Origin: Streptomyces phytophilus
Lineage (GTDB): Bacteria; Actinomycetota; Actinomycetes; Streptomycetales; Streptomycetaceae
Reading direction: 5' to 3'
Length of the DNA: 51,482 bases
Assembly (NCBI RefSeq): GCF_013870535.1
Contig: NZ_JACBXC010000001.1
Span: 1-51,482, forward strand
The notes under the pieces were generated by a model. It saw only the letters and a list, made by a program, of their open reading frames with translations, ran no database searches and was not told the DNA's origin. This document shows positions 15,801-23,683 of the stretch, one piece after another. Position numbers and translations under genes: made by a program. Within the stretch, counting starts at the first letter, position 1; each line of letters opens with the position of its first letter.

Positions 15801-17600
15801 AACCGCCGCCTGATCCGCACCACCGGCCGCCGACAGTTGCGCCGAGCGGATCTGCCGCTGAGCACCCGCGATAGAGTCCGCCGCCGACTGCTGCGCTACT
15901 ACGAGCTGCTCCTGCGCGCGGGCCACGGACCGGGCGCCGTCCTCCTGGACCCGCACAACGTTGCGCTGCGCCTCCGCGACCCGCTGCTGGGCGGCGGCGA
16001 TGTCCTGCTGGGACTGCACCTGCTGCCGGGCGGCCTCCCGCTGCGCGTCCGCCAGATCCCTGGCGCGGTCGCGCACCGACTCCTGGGAGTCCGCCAGCCG
16101 CTGCTGCGCGGTGCGCACCTGCTCCGAGCCGACGACGCCCGCCCGGTCCGCAGCCTTCTTCTCCGCCGCGAGCCGGGTCGTCTCCAGCTTCTGTTCCTTG
16201 AGCCGCTGCACCGCCTGGTCGTAGGCGAGCTGCGCGCGCTGCTGCTCCAGCAGCGTCGCGTTGCTCCCGGCGGCCTTGACGGCGTTGAGACGGGCCATCG
16301 CCTCCTGCGCATCCAGGACGGCGTCCCGCTCGCTGAGTTGTGCGCCCGCGAGGCGGTTGCCGAGGTCGACCAACTCCTCGGCGGCCTCCCGCCGGGCGGC
16401 GGTGAGGTCGCGCTGCGCCTGCCGGGCGGTGCGCTGGGCGTCGGCGAGGGAGTCCTCGGCGTTCTCGACCTGTTCCGCCGCGGCACGCTGTCGGTCCGCG
16501 GCCTGCTCGACCGCGGATGCGAGGGAGGACTTGGCGTCTTGGACCTGCTGTGCGGCCTGCTCGCTGTTCTCCGCCGCCTGCCGCACCGCGTCGGACACGC
16601 CCTGCTCGGCCTGCCCGATCTGCCTCGCCGCGTTGCGGTGCGCCGTGGCCAGCGCCTGCTGCGCGCCTTCAAGCTGCGTCGCCTTCTGGGCGGCCTGTGC
16701 GGCGGTCTGGCCGCCCTTTGCCGTTGCGGTGGCCGCGGCATCGGACGCCGCCTTCTGCGCTTTCAGGGCGTTCGCGATGTCCATGACCGCCGGGACCGCC
16801 GCGGCGGCGAGCGCACCGACGCCGGCGCCCGCGGCGAGCGCAGCCGCCGTGATCGACCCGATGCCCGCGGCCAGTACCGGCACCGCGGGGATGGCGACGA
16901 GGCTGCCGATCGCGGCGGCCAGCACGAGCACCGCCATGCGAGCCTGGCGGGTGCTCACGTTGATGTCGATGTCGCGGCGGTCCAGTGCCGACATCATGGC
17001 CCCGACGGCGGCGAGTTCCGCCATCGCCTGCCCGGCGTCGACACGGACCTGCACGTCGGCATCGGACGCGGACAGGGCCTGCAGACGGGCACGGATGCGC
17101 TCGATCTCCGCCATCGCCGCACCCGAGCTGATGTCGACACCGATCTCCTGATCGGCCAGGCGTGCCAACTGTGCGCGAAGCCGCAGGATCTCGGCCTGCG
17201 CCGGAGTGGTGTCAGCGCCGATCTCGACGTCCGGCAGGTTCCGCATCGCGGCCTCGATACGAGCCCGGGCGGCGCGCGCGAACGCGCCGCCCGACTCGGA
17301 GCCCTGCCGGGTAGCGGCGGGCCGTCCGGCCCGGCCGCCGTTGTTGATGCCGTCGCGGATGCTGTCGCTGATCTCGGCGACGATGCGCTGCCCGATCTGG
17401 CGGCCGATGCGCTGTCCGATGACAGATGCCGACCCGCCCGCGGCGTCGGCCATCGCAGGGCCGAAGCGCCTGCCCGCGGCCTCACCGGCATCCTGGCCCG
17501 CGCGGCTCGCCTCGGGGACGAGTTGAGACCGCAGCCGCTGGTAGATGCCTCGCGTGTTCGGGACGACATCGACCTCGACGGAGCCAACGGTGATCGCCAC
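12894..17600 (-). CDS. Tape measure protein with NlpC/P60 and lytic transglycosylase domains
   Basis: 1568 residues. The N-terminus (SVEVDVVPNTRGIYQRLRS) is typical of actinophage tape measures. A hydrophobic Ala-rich segment (~215-275) is followed by long coiled coil (~280-570), a second membrane-like region (~820-870), and Trp/Phe-rich tandem units (~870-1060). Then an NlpC/P60 domain with C~1281 (PSWDCSGFVS) and a transglycosylase SLT domain (~1390-1490) with E~1416 in LWTRESGWRW and SSGAFGIPQ. At roughly 0.15 nm per residue the tail would be about 235 nm. The two wall-lytic domains fit local peptidoglycan opening during DNA entry. Confidence 0.9.
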   Translation of the reverse strand: MAITVGSVEVDVVPNTRGIYQRLRSQLVPEASRAGQDAGEAAGRRFGPAMADAAGGSASVIGQRIGRQIGQRIVAEISDSIRDGINNGGRAGRPAATRQGSESGGAFARAARARIEAAMRNLPDVEIGADTTPAQAEILRLRAQLARLADQEIGVDISSGAAMAEIERIRARLQALSASDADVQVRVDAGQAMAELAAVGAMMSALDRRDIDINVSTRQARMAVLVLAAAIGSLVAIPAVPVLAAGIGSITAAALAAGAGVGALAAAAVPAVMDIANALKAQKAASDAAATATAKGGQTAAQAAQKATQLEGAQQALATAHRNAARQIGQAEQGVSDAVRQAAENSEQAAQQVQDAKSSLASAVEQAADRQRAAAEQVENAEDSLADAQRTARQAQRDLTAARREAAEELVDLGNRLAGAQLSERDAVLDAQEAMARLNAVKAAGSNATLLEQQRAQLAYDQAVQRLKEQKLETTRLAAEKKAADRAGVVGSEQVRTAQQRLADSQESVRDRARDLADAQREAARQQVQSQQDIAAAQQRVAEAQRNVVRVQEDGARSVARAQEQLVVAQQSAADSIAGAQRQIRSAQLSAAGGADQAAVAQAKYQAALAAMSPAARGTFNAFVRLRTAFKGWSRELQPTIMPLFTRGINGLRRALPGLTPFVIEAAKAVGELQNRAARGFQSKGWKTFKKDLTGSVRPAIVGLGVALGNIAKGLGGIVAAFLPHMDSISDRMVGITERFANWGTSLKGSPEFEGFLDYSSRMAPVLAAGLGDIGRAFYEVSKSLAPLSGPALETLGALARGVASIAETLPWLVQGIYLVIIATKAWTLVQWLLNAAFAASGITLIIIAIVALVAAVVYAYKRFGWFRAGVQAAWEGIKTAALAAWNAALKPVFEAIGTIVMWLWTKIIKPYFDFVFAYYRLLGRIALWLWQTIFEPVFKAIGKIVKFWYQQVIKRFFSLVKFYFQTIGAIVIWFWRKVFQLAFKAISTIIRLWWTQVVKRYFGLVRAAIRVLADVFRWLWRKVVTPVFNGIRSVIKGVWEKGIRPAFNALKTAIGRVADAFRTAKDAIGRAWDKIKGLTKKPINFVLNTVWNKGIVKVWKKIGGWIPGLPDLKTVPLLERGGAIPAQPGVFNRPTAIVGEGRGSHPEYVIPTDPKYRSRALGLWQQAGGQLMEDGGIVGKLGRLVGIGTSGTAKGAKFLSDPVGNLGRLLDPLLKPLRKIGDTGWGQMVLALPKTIISGLKGLVSGAAGGGAKVADALRWARTQAGKPYQWGGNGNPSWDCSGFVSAIESVIRGQKPHRRWSTHAFAGGAAPPGWKRGLRAPYQIGVTHSGVGHTAGTLGGVNVESRGGDGVLVGGRARGANHPMFSSVYGFAPSIGGGSITGIAGAKSAAREMLGQFGWGDRQWPPLDKLWTRESGWRWNARNPSSGAFGIPQSLPAWKMASAGADWRTNPATQIKWGLGYIDGRYGNPAGAWAHSQRVGWYDDGGWLPPGGLGFNGLSRPEAVLTPQQFKAMEGAASTGVTASGGGDFTGDLYLDSGEFLGQVRGVVQHENRELASALRSGRTGR

Positions 17601-17619
17601 AGGAGGACTCCCTCCTGCG

Positions 17620-18443
17620 TCAGGCGGCCCCGCCGTTGATCAGCCGGAACAGACGGTCGGCCCGCTCCTCGGTGAGGGGCGTGGTCTTCTTCCGCGGCGG
17701 ACGTGAGCCGGGTCGGCGCACCGGCTCCGGAGGCTCGATGCCGCGCCGCGCCTTCTTGTCGCTGTTGGCGACATGGAAGGCGTACAGGGCTTGCCGCTGC
17801 ACGTCGATGAGGATCGCGAGGAGCTGCTCCATCTGCGACCAGCGGCCCTTCTCCGGCTCCGCGGCCGCCGAGGCACGCTCAAGCTCTGCTTCGGGGGTGG
17901 CGTTGCGGATCGCGGTCATCGTCGCGGACTCCGGCGGCAGGTGCTGGATCAGCACCCGCAGCCGGCGCCACGACAACTCGCCGCGGTAGATGCCGAGGAG
18001 GTCGGTGCCCGGGTAGTAGCGGGCGAAGTCGGCCTCTATCGCCTCCGCGTGCGCCTGGAGCGTCCGGCGCGTCCACGCGATTTCCCCAGGCTCTCACCGG
18101 CCTGCCCTGCCGCGTCGGCGACGAACGCCTCGAACTCGTCGTTCGTGGGGTCGATATCGAAGTACGTGTCGAGGTCGTCGGGGTGCACCACGTGCTCGGC
18201 GAAGACGTTGAACTTGCCCTCGGCGAGGGCCGTCTGCCACGACTGCCGCCACGCGCCGGGCGGCACGATGCGGATCTCCTCGCCTGCCAGCAGCGCTGTG
18301 ACGTAGTGGCCCTCGGCTTCGATCTCCTGCGCCTCGGCGGCGTCCGGGTAGTCGTCGTCGGTGTCCTCGGCAGGCTCGCTGCGGGGTATGGCCCGGGGGG
18401 CGGACGGCTTGCGGCTGGTGGCCTGTCGTGTGGTGGGCGGCAT
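17620..18443 (-). CDS. Tail assembly chaperone GT, -1 frameshift product
   Basis: Translation begins at ATG 18443, as for the shorter chaperone, shifts -1 at the GGGGAAA heptamer (18087-18081) and continues to the stop at 17620. After the slip the frame reads KIAWTRRTLQAHAEAIEADF, then a conserved-looking LSWRRLRVLIQHLPPES and a basic C-terminus, giving about 273 residues. This G/GT arrangement immediately before the tape-measure gene is a hallmark of siphophages. The two proteins fold the tape measure for tail-tube assembly. Any 17976 start for the second frame is only internal. Confidence 0.85.
18036..18443 (-). CDS. Tail assembly chaperone G (unshifted product)
   Basis: 135 residues from ATG 18443, preceded by AAAGGG; the open frame upstream to 18635 has no ribosome site and crosses the intergenic hairpin region. 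The N-terminus is disordered and charged (SRKPSAPRAIPRSEPAED). The folded core reads EGHYVTALLAGEEIRIVPPG and WQTALAEGKFNVFAEHVVHP, followed by DPTNDEFEAFVADAAGQAGE. The end (KSRGRAGRSRRTRRR) is what is translated when the ribosome does not slip. Confidence 0.8.
   Translation of the reverse strand: MPPTTRQATSRKPSAPRAIPRSEPAEDTDDDYPDAAEAQEIEAEGHYVTALLAGEEIRIVPPGAWRQSWQTALAEGKFNVFAEHVVHPDDLDTYFDIDPTNDEFEAFVADAAGQAGESLGKSRGRAGRSRRTRRR
18081..18087 (-). other. -1 ribosomal frameshift slippery heptamer
   Basis: On the coding strand the heptamer is G GGG AAA in phase with codons CTG-GGG-AAA, a canonical X XXY YYZ tandem-slip site. A -1 slip gives an uninterrupted frame to 17620. Confidence 0.85.
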
Positions 18444-18531
18444 GCGCGGGCCCTTTCTCTCGTGGCGCGGGCAGGGGGTTGGAGGTGGCGGGCCGGGCCC
18501 GCGCCAGGTCGGCCCGCCACCCGTCAGGGGG

Positions 18532-19116
18532 TCAGGAACCCGTGTACGCCGGCGTCTCCGGCACCCGGTCCGCGTGATAGACCGTGTTGCCGGCAGCGTC
18601 CGGATAGGCGGTGATCGTCCACTGGAAGCCCGCAACTTCGTCCTGCTTGTGCGTAACGTCCGAGCGTTCGGTGATCTCCCCCTCGGGGACGTAGAAGCCG
18701 CGGTCGATCTCGCCGTCCAGGACGACGAACCAGAACACCCGTCGGTCCGGCAGCGGGCTCGCGGTCTCCGCGAACGTCGTCAGCCCGCTCACCGGGGCGA
18801 GGTCGGCGATGTCCTTGCGGTACTGCAACGACTGCACGACGACCCGACCGGTTTCCCACGCGGTGATCGAGAACGTCCGCAGGCTCTGGGTGATGCTGGT
18901 GCGGATCGGCGACGTGTAGCCCCAGGGGGTATGGCTCTGACTGTCCTCGTCGAAGCCTTGCACGAGGCCGTCCTCGCTCAACGCGCCGATCGGCAGATAC
19001 GGGTCTTCCGGCTGTACCTCCGGGTCGCCGGGCGAGGCGGTGCCCAGCGGCGCCACCCACCCTCCGCCGTCTGCGCCGACCTCGATCAGGTCCGCCGCAC
19101 GGGTGATCTCAACCAT
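18532..19116 (-). CDS. Major tail protein (tail tube)
   Basis: 194 residues from ATG 19116, with GGGAGA four bases upstream. Motifs typical of actinophage tube proteins: GTASPGDPEVQPEDPYLPIG near the start, a WGYTSPIRTSITQSLRTFSI strand region, TGRVVVQSLQYRKDIADLAP, and PLPDRRVFWFVVLDGEIDRG with the terminal FQWTITAYPDA strand. It lies between the tail terminator and the tail assembly chaperones, which is the conserved position. Confidence 0.82.
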   Translation of the reverse strand: MVEITRAADLIEVGADGGGWVAPLGTASPGDPEVQPEDPYLPIGALSEDGLVQGFDEDSQSHTPWGYTSPIRTSITQSLRTFSITAWETGRVVVQSLQYRKDIADLAPVSGLTTFAETASPLPDRRVFWFVVLDGEIDRGFYVPEGEITERSDVTHKQDEVAGFQWTITAYPDAAGNTVYHADRVPETPAYTGS

Positions 19117-19191
19117 GGGGTCTCCCAACATGCGAAATCCCCGCGCGGCGGCGGGGGTCGGTGATTCAGGTCCGGCGCGGGCCCGAACCGG

Positions 19192-19593
19192 TCAGGAGAC
19201 CGGGTGAAAGTAGATCGAATAGGTGGCGCCGATGCGGCGCAGGGCGGTGTTCTCATACGGCCGCCGGGCAGGCGCGGCCTCGGTGACGATCCGGCCGAAG
19301 ACGGCGTTCTCGGTGACCGAGCCGCGCAGCTGCGTGTGCAGCAGGCCGCGGATCAGGTTGGCTAGGTCGGCGGCCTCGCTCTTCGTCGCCGCGTACACGT
19401 CGACGTCGACCAGGGCATGATCGAGGCGGATACCGTCATCGGCGCCTGCGGGCAGGCGTTCCACCTGCACTGTCGGCAGCTCGTTGAGGAGGGTGTTGTC
19501 GAGTTCGTCGCGGACCACGACATCCGGATCGAGGCGCGCGACCAGCCAGGCGATCAGCTCCACCTCGATGTCGACGGAGCCGACGGCGGCCAT
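19192..19593 (-). CDS. Tail terminator-like protein
   Basis: 133 residues from ATG 19593; its A is the last base of the previous TGA (TGATG). The frame continues to 20364, but that part is out of phase with the real genes there. The sequence (VDIEVELIAWLVARLDPDVV, TVQVERLPAGADDGIRLDHA, VDVDVYAATKSEAADLANLI, then a TYSIYFHPVS end) follows the DUF3168/gpU-like tail terminator pattern. It caps the tail tube at the head-proximal end. Confidence 0.72.
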   Translation of the reverse strand: MAAVGSVDIEVELIAWLVARLDPDVVVRDELDNTLLNELPTVQVERLPAGADDGIRLDHALVDVDVYAATKSEAADLANLIRGLLHTQLRGSVTENAVFGRIVTEAAPARRPYENTALRRIGATYSIYFHPVS

Positions 19594-19925
19594 CAGTTCC
19601 GGCCCCCGATCTGCGCCGCGCGCAGCAGGATGTGCCGGCCGGGGTGGTTCTCGGTGCCGTACTCGACGAACTTCGCGTGCGGTGCAGTGTTGTAGACCGT
19701 GGCGGTCGCCCGGTCCTTCTTCCAGCCGCCGCGCCGCGACGACTTGACGTGCCACGACGCCTTGTACAGGCCGGGATGTGGATCCCGGGCGGCATCCCCC
19801 GTCGGGGAGGTCGCCACCGCCACACCCTTGATGGTGTGGCCGCGGCGCAGCATCTCCGTCTCGACCATCGGTGAGCGCAGGAGTTGCCCGACGCCCTTGC
19901 TGGACATGCGGAACTTCGCAGGCAT
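19593..19925 (-). CDS. HK97 gp10-like head-tail/neck protein
   Basis: 110 residues from ATG 19925. The C-terminal half (VYNTAPHAKFVEYGTENHPG, then HILLRAAQ) is the recognisable HK97-gp10/neck signature, in which an AxxVEYGT motif precedes a final helix. It probably links the connector to the tail. It is coupled to the terminator gene by a TGATG overlap. Confidence 0.72.
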   Translation of the reverse strand: MPAKFRMSSKGVGQLLRSPMVETEMLRRGHTIKGVAVATSPTGDAARDPHPGLYKASWHVKSSRRGGWKKDRATATVYNTAPHAKFVEYGTENHPGRHILLRAAQIGGRN

Positions 19926-19934
19926 GGCCGCCCC

Positions 19935-20297
19935 CTATCCCGTGACCCGGTCGGCGGCGAATTCGAGCGGGGCGCCAGTCCCGGTGAACGGGTTGCGGGC
20001 CCAGTCGCCCGGCTGGCCGGTGATCCCGCAGACCTCGCCGCGGATACGCACCTGGTCGGTCGTCTGCCAGTCCCTGCGCTGCGGGTCGTAGACGATGTAG
20101 CCGACGATGACCGTATCCCGGGCCTGCTGCAGCGTTCCGCCCGCGGACGGGGCCTCCGACCAGCCGGTCCGGGGAGCGACTACGCATCCCGGCATTTCCG
20201 TCTCGGTCAGCGGCCCCGGGATCGGCTGCCCCCGCGGATCCCGGCCCGGCGACGGCCCGCGGCGCAGCCGCACCACCGTCTCCCCGCGCCCGATCAC
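19935..20297 (-). CDS. Head-closure (stopper)-like protein
   Basis: 120 residues from ATG 20297, overlapping the upstream stop. A beta-rich protein (GETVVRLRRGPSPGRDPRGQ, GWSEAPSAGGTLQQARDTVI, DQVRIRGEVCGITGQPGDWA) with size, composition and position expected of siphophage head-closure proteins. No catalytic motif. Confidence 0.65.
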   Translation of the reverse strand: MIGRGETVVRLRRGPSPGRDPRGQPIPGPLTETEMPGCVVAPRTGWSEAPSAGGTLQQARDTVIVGYIVYDPQRRDWQTTDQVRIRGEVCGITGQPGDWARNPFTGTGAPLEFAADRVTG

Positions 20298-20917
20298 AGC
20301 GCCCGCACCTGCGTGGTGCCGGCGGTGCGCCGGTGGCCGCCCGCAGTGAGAAGCGCGCGGTCATCGCCCGTCATCGTCACCCCGATGCCCGACCCGGAGC
20401 CGTCCGTGCGGTACGAGTACGGGCCCATCGTCTCGCTGGTGACGCCACCCGCGGCGGTCGGCGCCGTCAGGGTCCGCGTCACCATGCGGCACACGACCGC
20501 CACCACATCCGCCGGCGGGGTCGCAGTCCCGTGGGAGTACGTCACCTGGTAGGTGTCCGGGCCGTGCGCCCTCCACCATGTGGGGGTGTCGTCGCCGGCC
20601 GGGGTTGCGCACATGAGGTCGACCTTGTCGCGTCCGTCCCACATCCAGCCCGACAGGGCGATGTCCGGCTCGCCATCGCGGCCGACGGCATGCACGCTCG
20701 CGACGGCCGTGACCGGGCGCTGCGGCAGCCGCACCACGGTACCGACAGGGTGCAACACGATCGCGTCGTCCGTCACGACGGAGAACTGCTGCCTCGTCCA
20801 GGCCCGCACCAGCGCGCTGGCGTCGTCGACGAGAGCGACCGCCCGCGCGGCCTCATCGGACGTCAGCGACCGCCCGAGGCGCGCTTCCAGGGAGGCGACT
20901 GTCGCGAGAGGCTCCAT
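20294..20917 (-). CDS. Head-tail connector (gp6/adaptor-like)
   Basis: 207 residues from ATG 20917, which has AGGTGG upstream. The start PLATVASLEARLGRSLTSDE, with AVALVDDASALVRAWTRQQF, is the typical adaptor pattern of two helices before a beta domain, followed by RPVTAVASVHAVGRDG and YQVTYSHG. It forms the ring below the portal. The gene overlaps the end of the glycosyltransferase gene by 65 bases. Confidence 0.75.
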   Translation of the reverse strand: MEPLATVASLEARLGRSLTSDEAARAVALVDDASALVRAWTRQQFSVVTDDAIVLHPVGTVVRLPQRPVTAVASVHAVGRDGEPDIALSGWMWDGRDKVDLMCATPAGDDTPTWWRAHGPDTYQVTYSHGTATPPADVVAVVCRMVTRTLTAPTAAGGVTSETMGPYSYRTDGSGSGIGVTMTGDDRALLTAGGHRRTAGTTQVRAL

Positions 20918-21578
20918 GACCCACCTCCATTTCGCCGACCAGCGCCGCCATGGCGTCAGGGGTGCGGGCCGCACGGCGGTACCGCTCGTACAGTGCCCGC
21001 CCGGCTACCGAGCCCCAGCGGGAGGAGTCCCTCGGCTGCGTCGGGTGCCACAGGTGCCACAGCGGCCAGGTGCCGCGCCACGGCAGGCCCGCGAGGGTGC
21101 GCAGCGCCAGCGCCCACGCTTCGTCCTCCTGGCCCCAGCCGGTGAACCGCGGATCCAGCGGCACCCGTTCATAGAGCGCGCGGGGCAGGACCGTGATGCC
21201 GCCGCCGGCGTACCCGGTGTACGGGGGGCGGGTCAGCGGACCCTCGGGGGCGCCGCCGGCCAACATGATGGCGGTGGCCGTTTTGCTCAGGCGCCGCACC
21301 TGCCCGTGCGGGACCGCCCACGGCGCACCGCCCCGGACTGCGGCGACCGCGGCCTCGACGCCGTCCGTCCACACGTCCGCGTCCGCGATGACCAGCAGTT
21401 CGCCCGAGACGCCGGGCAACGCAGCGGCGACCGCAGCGGCTTTGCACCACGGCCCGGCCGGAGGCTCGCCCAGCGCGGGCGCGTATCCGGCGGCCTGCCA
21501 CTGCTGCAGCACCCAGGTGAGCGCCGCCTCCCGGTGCGGGCAGCCGGCCCGCCATGGGACGACCACGGACACGGTCAT
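20853..21578 (-). CDS. GT-A glycosyltransferase in the capsid operon
   Basis: 241 residues from ATG 21578, in ATGA overlap with the upstream fusion gene; the longer frame to 21713 lies inside that gene. MTVSVVVPWRAGCPHREAAL opens a GT-A fold. The metal/nucleotide-sugar DxD is DAD at 66-68 (LLVIADADVW). The distal GWGQEDEAWALAL is the GWGxED-type acceptor-site motif of GT2/GT27-like enzymes, followed by a HLWHP metal-histidine segment. It should transfer a sugar from a nucleotide donor. Embedded between capsid and connector genes, it probably glycosylates a virion protein. Confidence 0.8.
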   Translation of the reverse strand: MTVSVVVPWRAGCPHREAALTWVLQQWQAAGYAPALGEPPAGPWCKAAAVAAALPGVSGELLVIADADVWTDGVEAAVAAVRGGAPWAVPHGQVRRLSKTATAIMLAGGAPEGPLTRPPYTGYAGGGITVLPRALYERVPLDPRFTGWGQEDEAWALALRTLAGLPWRGTWPLWHLWHPTQPRDSSRWGSVAGRALYERYRRAARTPDAMAALVGEMEVGHGASRDSRLPGSAPRAVADVR

Positions 21579-23620
21579 GGCCGGCACTTCGTGACCGCCC
21601 GGCGGCTCCCGGCGCCGGTGTGCACGAACACCCCGGGCACCAGCTGTGCGACCCCGCGCAGGCCAGCTCCGTGCGCACGTCCCTGCGCCTCCCCCTCCCC
21701 GCCTGCCGGCCACACAGCCGCAATGTCCGCGGCCCGGGTCAAGTTGGGGTTGGTCGTCAGGTGCGCTTCCGGCGCGAACCGCCAGCCGTCCCGGGCCTTC
21801 CAGCGCAGCCGGGCCTTGGTGCGCATGTGCCAGGCCAGCACCTGCTCGCTGTCGTGCCGCAGCCGCACCTGATACACCTCAGGCTGCTGGTTGAGGATGG
21901 TCCGGGCCGCGTCGAGCCAGCCGGGATGGTCCGCCAGGGCCCGCCAGTCGTCCTCCAGGTGCAGCCAGTACGGCCGCCCGGTTGCCGCCGCTGCGGCGGC
22001 GAGGTGGGAGGTGGCTTCACCGATCGCCGCGCGGTCCGGCAGGTTCTCGCGGACGTCGAGCACGTCGGCGTACTCGTCGAGAACGGCGCCGCTGTCGGGG
22101 TCGGCCCCGTTGTCCAGGGCGATGACGTGCGCGCTCTCCAGCAGCCCCGGTGAGCTCTCGCGGAGCGCGGCGAGGGTGTCGGCCAGCAGTTCGGGCCGGT
22201 CGCCGGTCAGTAGTGTGAGGACCACCTCGGAGGCATCCACCCGCCCGGGGGCCCGGGCGCGCACCAGCGCCATCGGCTTCCCATCGGTGGACAGATGCTC
22301 CACCACCGCGCCGGATCGCTCCCACGCGGTGAGCGCGGCACGCTCCCCCGGCCGGCCGGCGTCGTCGAGGAGCAGCACGGCGTCCGCGGCCAGATGCGGG
22401 GAGAGGTTCGCCAGCGCCGCGGCCCGGCCGCCGTCGCCTTCCGGCGGCCCGTCGACGAGGGCGAGGCCGATACCGTCGGGCAGTGCCGTGTCGTACCAGG
22501 GGCCGGCGGGCGTGCGGCGCAGAGGAGCGAGCCGCAGATCCACATACCCGGCCAGTCCCCGGCCGGCCAGCAGCTTCGCTGTGGCGTCCCGGTGGCGGCG
22601 CTGGTGCTCCAGGGAGATGACCGTGGCGCCGCGGTCGCGGGCGTACTCGGCCAGCAGCACCGTGGACGAACCCGAACCTGCCTCGACGACCAGCTGCGGG
22701 GAGTGCTCGGCGAGCAGTTTGGCGACCGCCTGTGCGCCCGGCTGGTCCAGCGCCCACCCGGACCACAGGCCCGCGTCCTCCACGGCCGGGGGCTCAGATG
22801 CCGCAGAGGGGGTGGTGTCGCCGTCGAGGAGCGCGACGAGCCGGCCGGCGTCGGCGGCCACGTGCTCGCGGTCCTCGGCGGACACCGCAGCGGTGAGGAC
22901 CGTGCGGACTGCGGCCTCGCCGTCGTCGGCGGCCTTCGTCATCGCCGGCCACGTCGAACGGAGCCGGGCGGTGGTCTCCTTCCGCAGCGGCGAGCGGACT
23001 CCGGTGGACGGCGCGTTCGTCAGTGAGCCGCGGCGCCGGTGCCGTTCGTACAGCGGATCGTCCAGCACCACGGCACGGCCCATCGCCAGCGCGGTCCCGG
23101 TCAGCATGGTGTCCCAGCCCACCCGGTAACCCGGGTGCGGACCGCCGAGCGCCGTCAGGAAGCTGGTGCGCCACAGGCCGGCCATGTGGGCGTGATGGCG
23201 GTAGGCGCCGTCCGCCCACGGCCGCACCTTCTCGGTGACTGTCTTCCCGTTGAGTTGGTGCACCGTCTGCGACGTCAGCACCACGTCCGCGCCGTCGACG
23301 GCGGCGAGCATGGTGGCCAGCCAGCCGGGTGCGGCCCGGTCGTCGGCGTCGTGGATTGTCCACCACTCGGTGCGGCACGCGGCGAGGGTCACGGCGTCGG
23401 CGAAGTACCGCCCCCGCTGGGCGGGAAGGTCCAGGCGCACCAGCCGCTCGTCGGTGATGTCGGCCAGCGCCGGCCACGGCGGCGCCGCGGTGTCGCCGTC
23501 GTTGACCACGACACACACCAGGTCGGTGTGCGTCTGGCCGAGGACCGCGTCCACGGCGCGCCGGACGGTGTCCGGGCAGCCGTGGTACGGCATGGAGACG
23601 GTAACGGTGGCCACAGGCAC
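21575..23620 (-). CDS. Tri-domain glycosyltransferase-methyltransferase-glycosyltransferase
   Basis: 681 residues from ATG 23620. Domain 1 (~1-230) is GT2: VTVSMPYHGCPDTVRRAVDA and the DxD-type WWTIHDADDRAAPGW (D91-D94). Domain 2 (~285-440) is a class I SAM methyltransferase: motif I VVEAGSGSSTVLLAEYA, the VISLEH acidic strand end, and LALVDGPP/AVLLLDDAG strands. Domain 3 (~455-650) is a second GT-A-like domain with VVLTLLTGDRPELLADTLAA and a YWLHLEDDWRAL DxD-like motif. It probably builds or methylates a short glycan. Located straight after the major capsid gene and ATGA-coupled to the next glycosyltransferase. Confidence 0.8.
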   Translation of the reverse strand: MPVATVTVSMPYHGCPDTVRRAVDAVLGQTHTDLVCVVVNDGDTAAPPWPALADITDERLVRLDLPAQRGRYFADAVTLAACRTEWWTIHDADDRAAPGWLATMLAAVDGADVVLTSQTVHQLNGKTVTEKVRPWADGAYRHHAHMAGLWRTSFLTALGGPHPGYRVGWDTMLTGTALAMGRAVVLDDPLYERHRRRGSLTNAPSTGVRSPLRKETTARLRSTWPAMTKAADDGEAAVRTVLTAAVSAEDREHVAADAGRLVALLDGDTTPSAASEPPAVEDAGLWSGWALDQPGAQAVAKLLAEHSPQLVVEAGSGSSTVLLAEYARDRGATVISLEHQRRHRDATAKLLAGRGLAGYVDLRLAPLRRTPAGPWYDTALPDGIGLALVDGPPEGDGGRAAALANLSPHLAADAVLLLDDAGRPGERAALTAWERSGAVVEHLSTDGKPMALVRARAPGRVDASEVVLTLLTGDRPELLADTLAALRESSPGLLESAHVIALDNGADPDSGAVLDEYADVLDVRENLPDRAAIGEATSHLAAAAAATGRPYWLHLEDDWRALADHPGWLDAARTILNQQPEVYQVRLRHDSEQVLAWHMRTKARLRWKARDGWRFAPEAHLTTNPNLTRAADIAAVWPAGGEGEAQGRAHGAGLRGVAQLVPGVFVHTGAGSRRAVTKCRP

Positions 23621-23683
23621 CTCCTGTGCATCGCAGACGGGGAAGGGGCGCGGCCCGCCGGCGGGGGGCGGGCCGCGCAGCGG

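Noticed and set aside
13509-17639. A 1376-codon rightward open frame opposite the tape-measure gene
   Set aside because: It is antisense to a coding frame with clear tape-measure, NlpC/P60 and SLT domains. Its composition (Arg/Asp/Gln-rich) is the usual shadow of GC-rich coding DNA.
19192-20364. 390-codon leftward frame
   Set aside because: Only the last 133 codons are real (tail terminator). The upstream part lies out of phase inside three overlapping connector genes.
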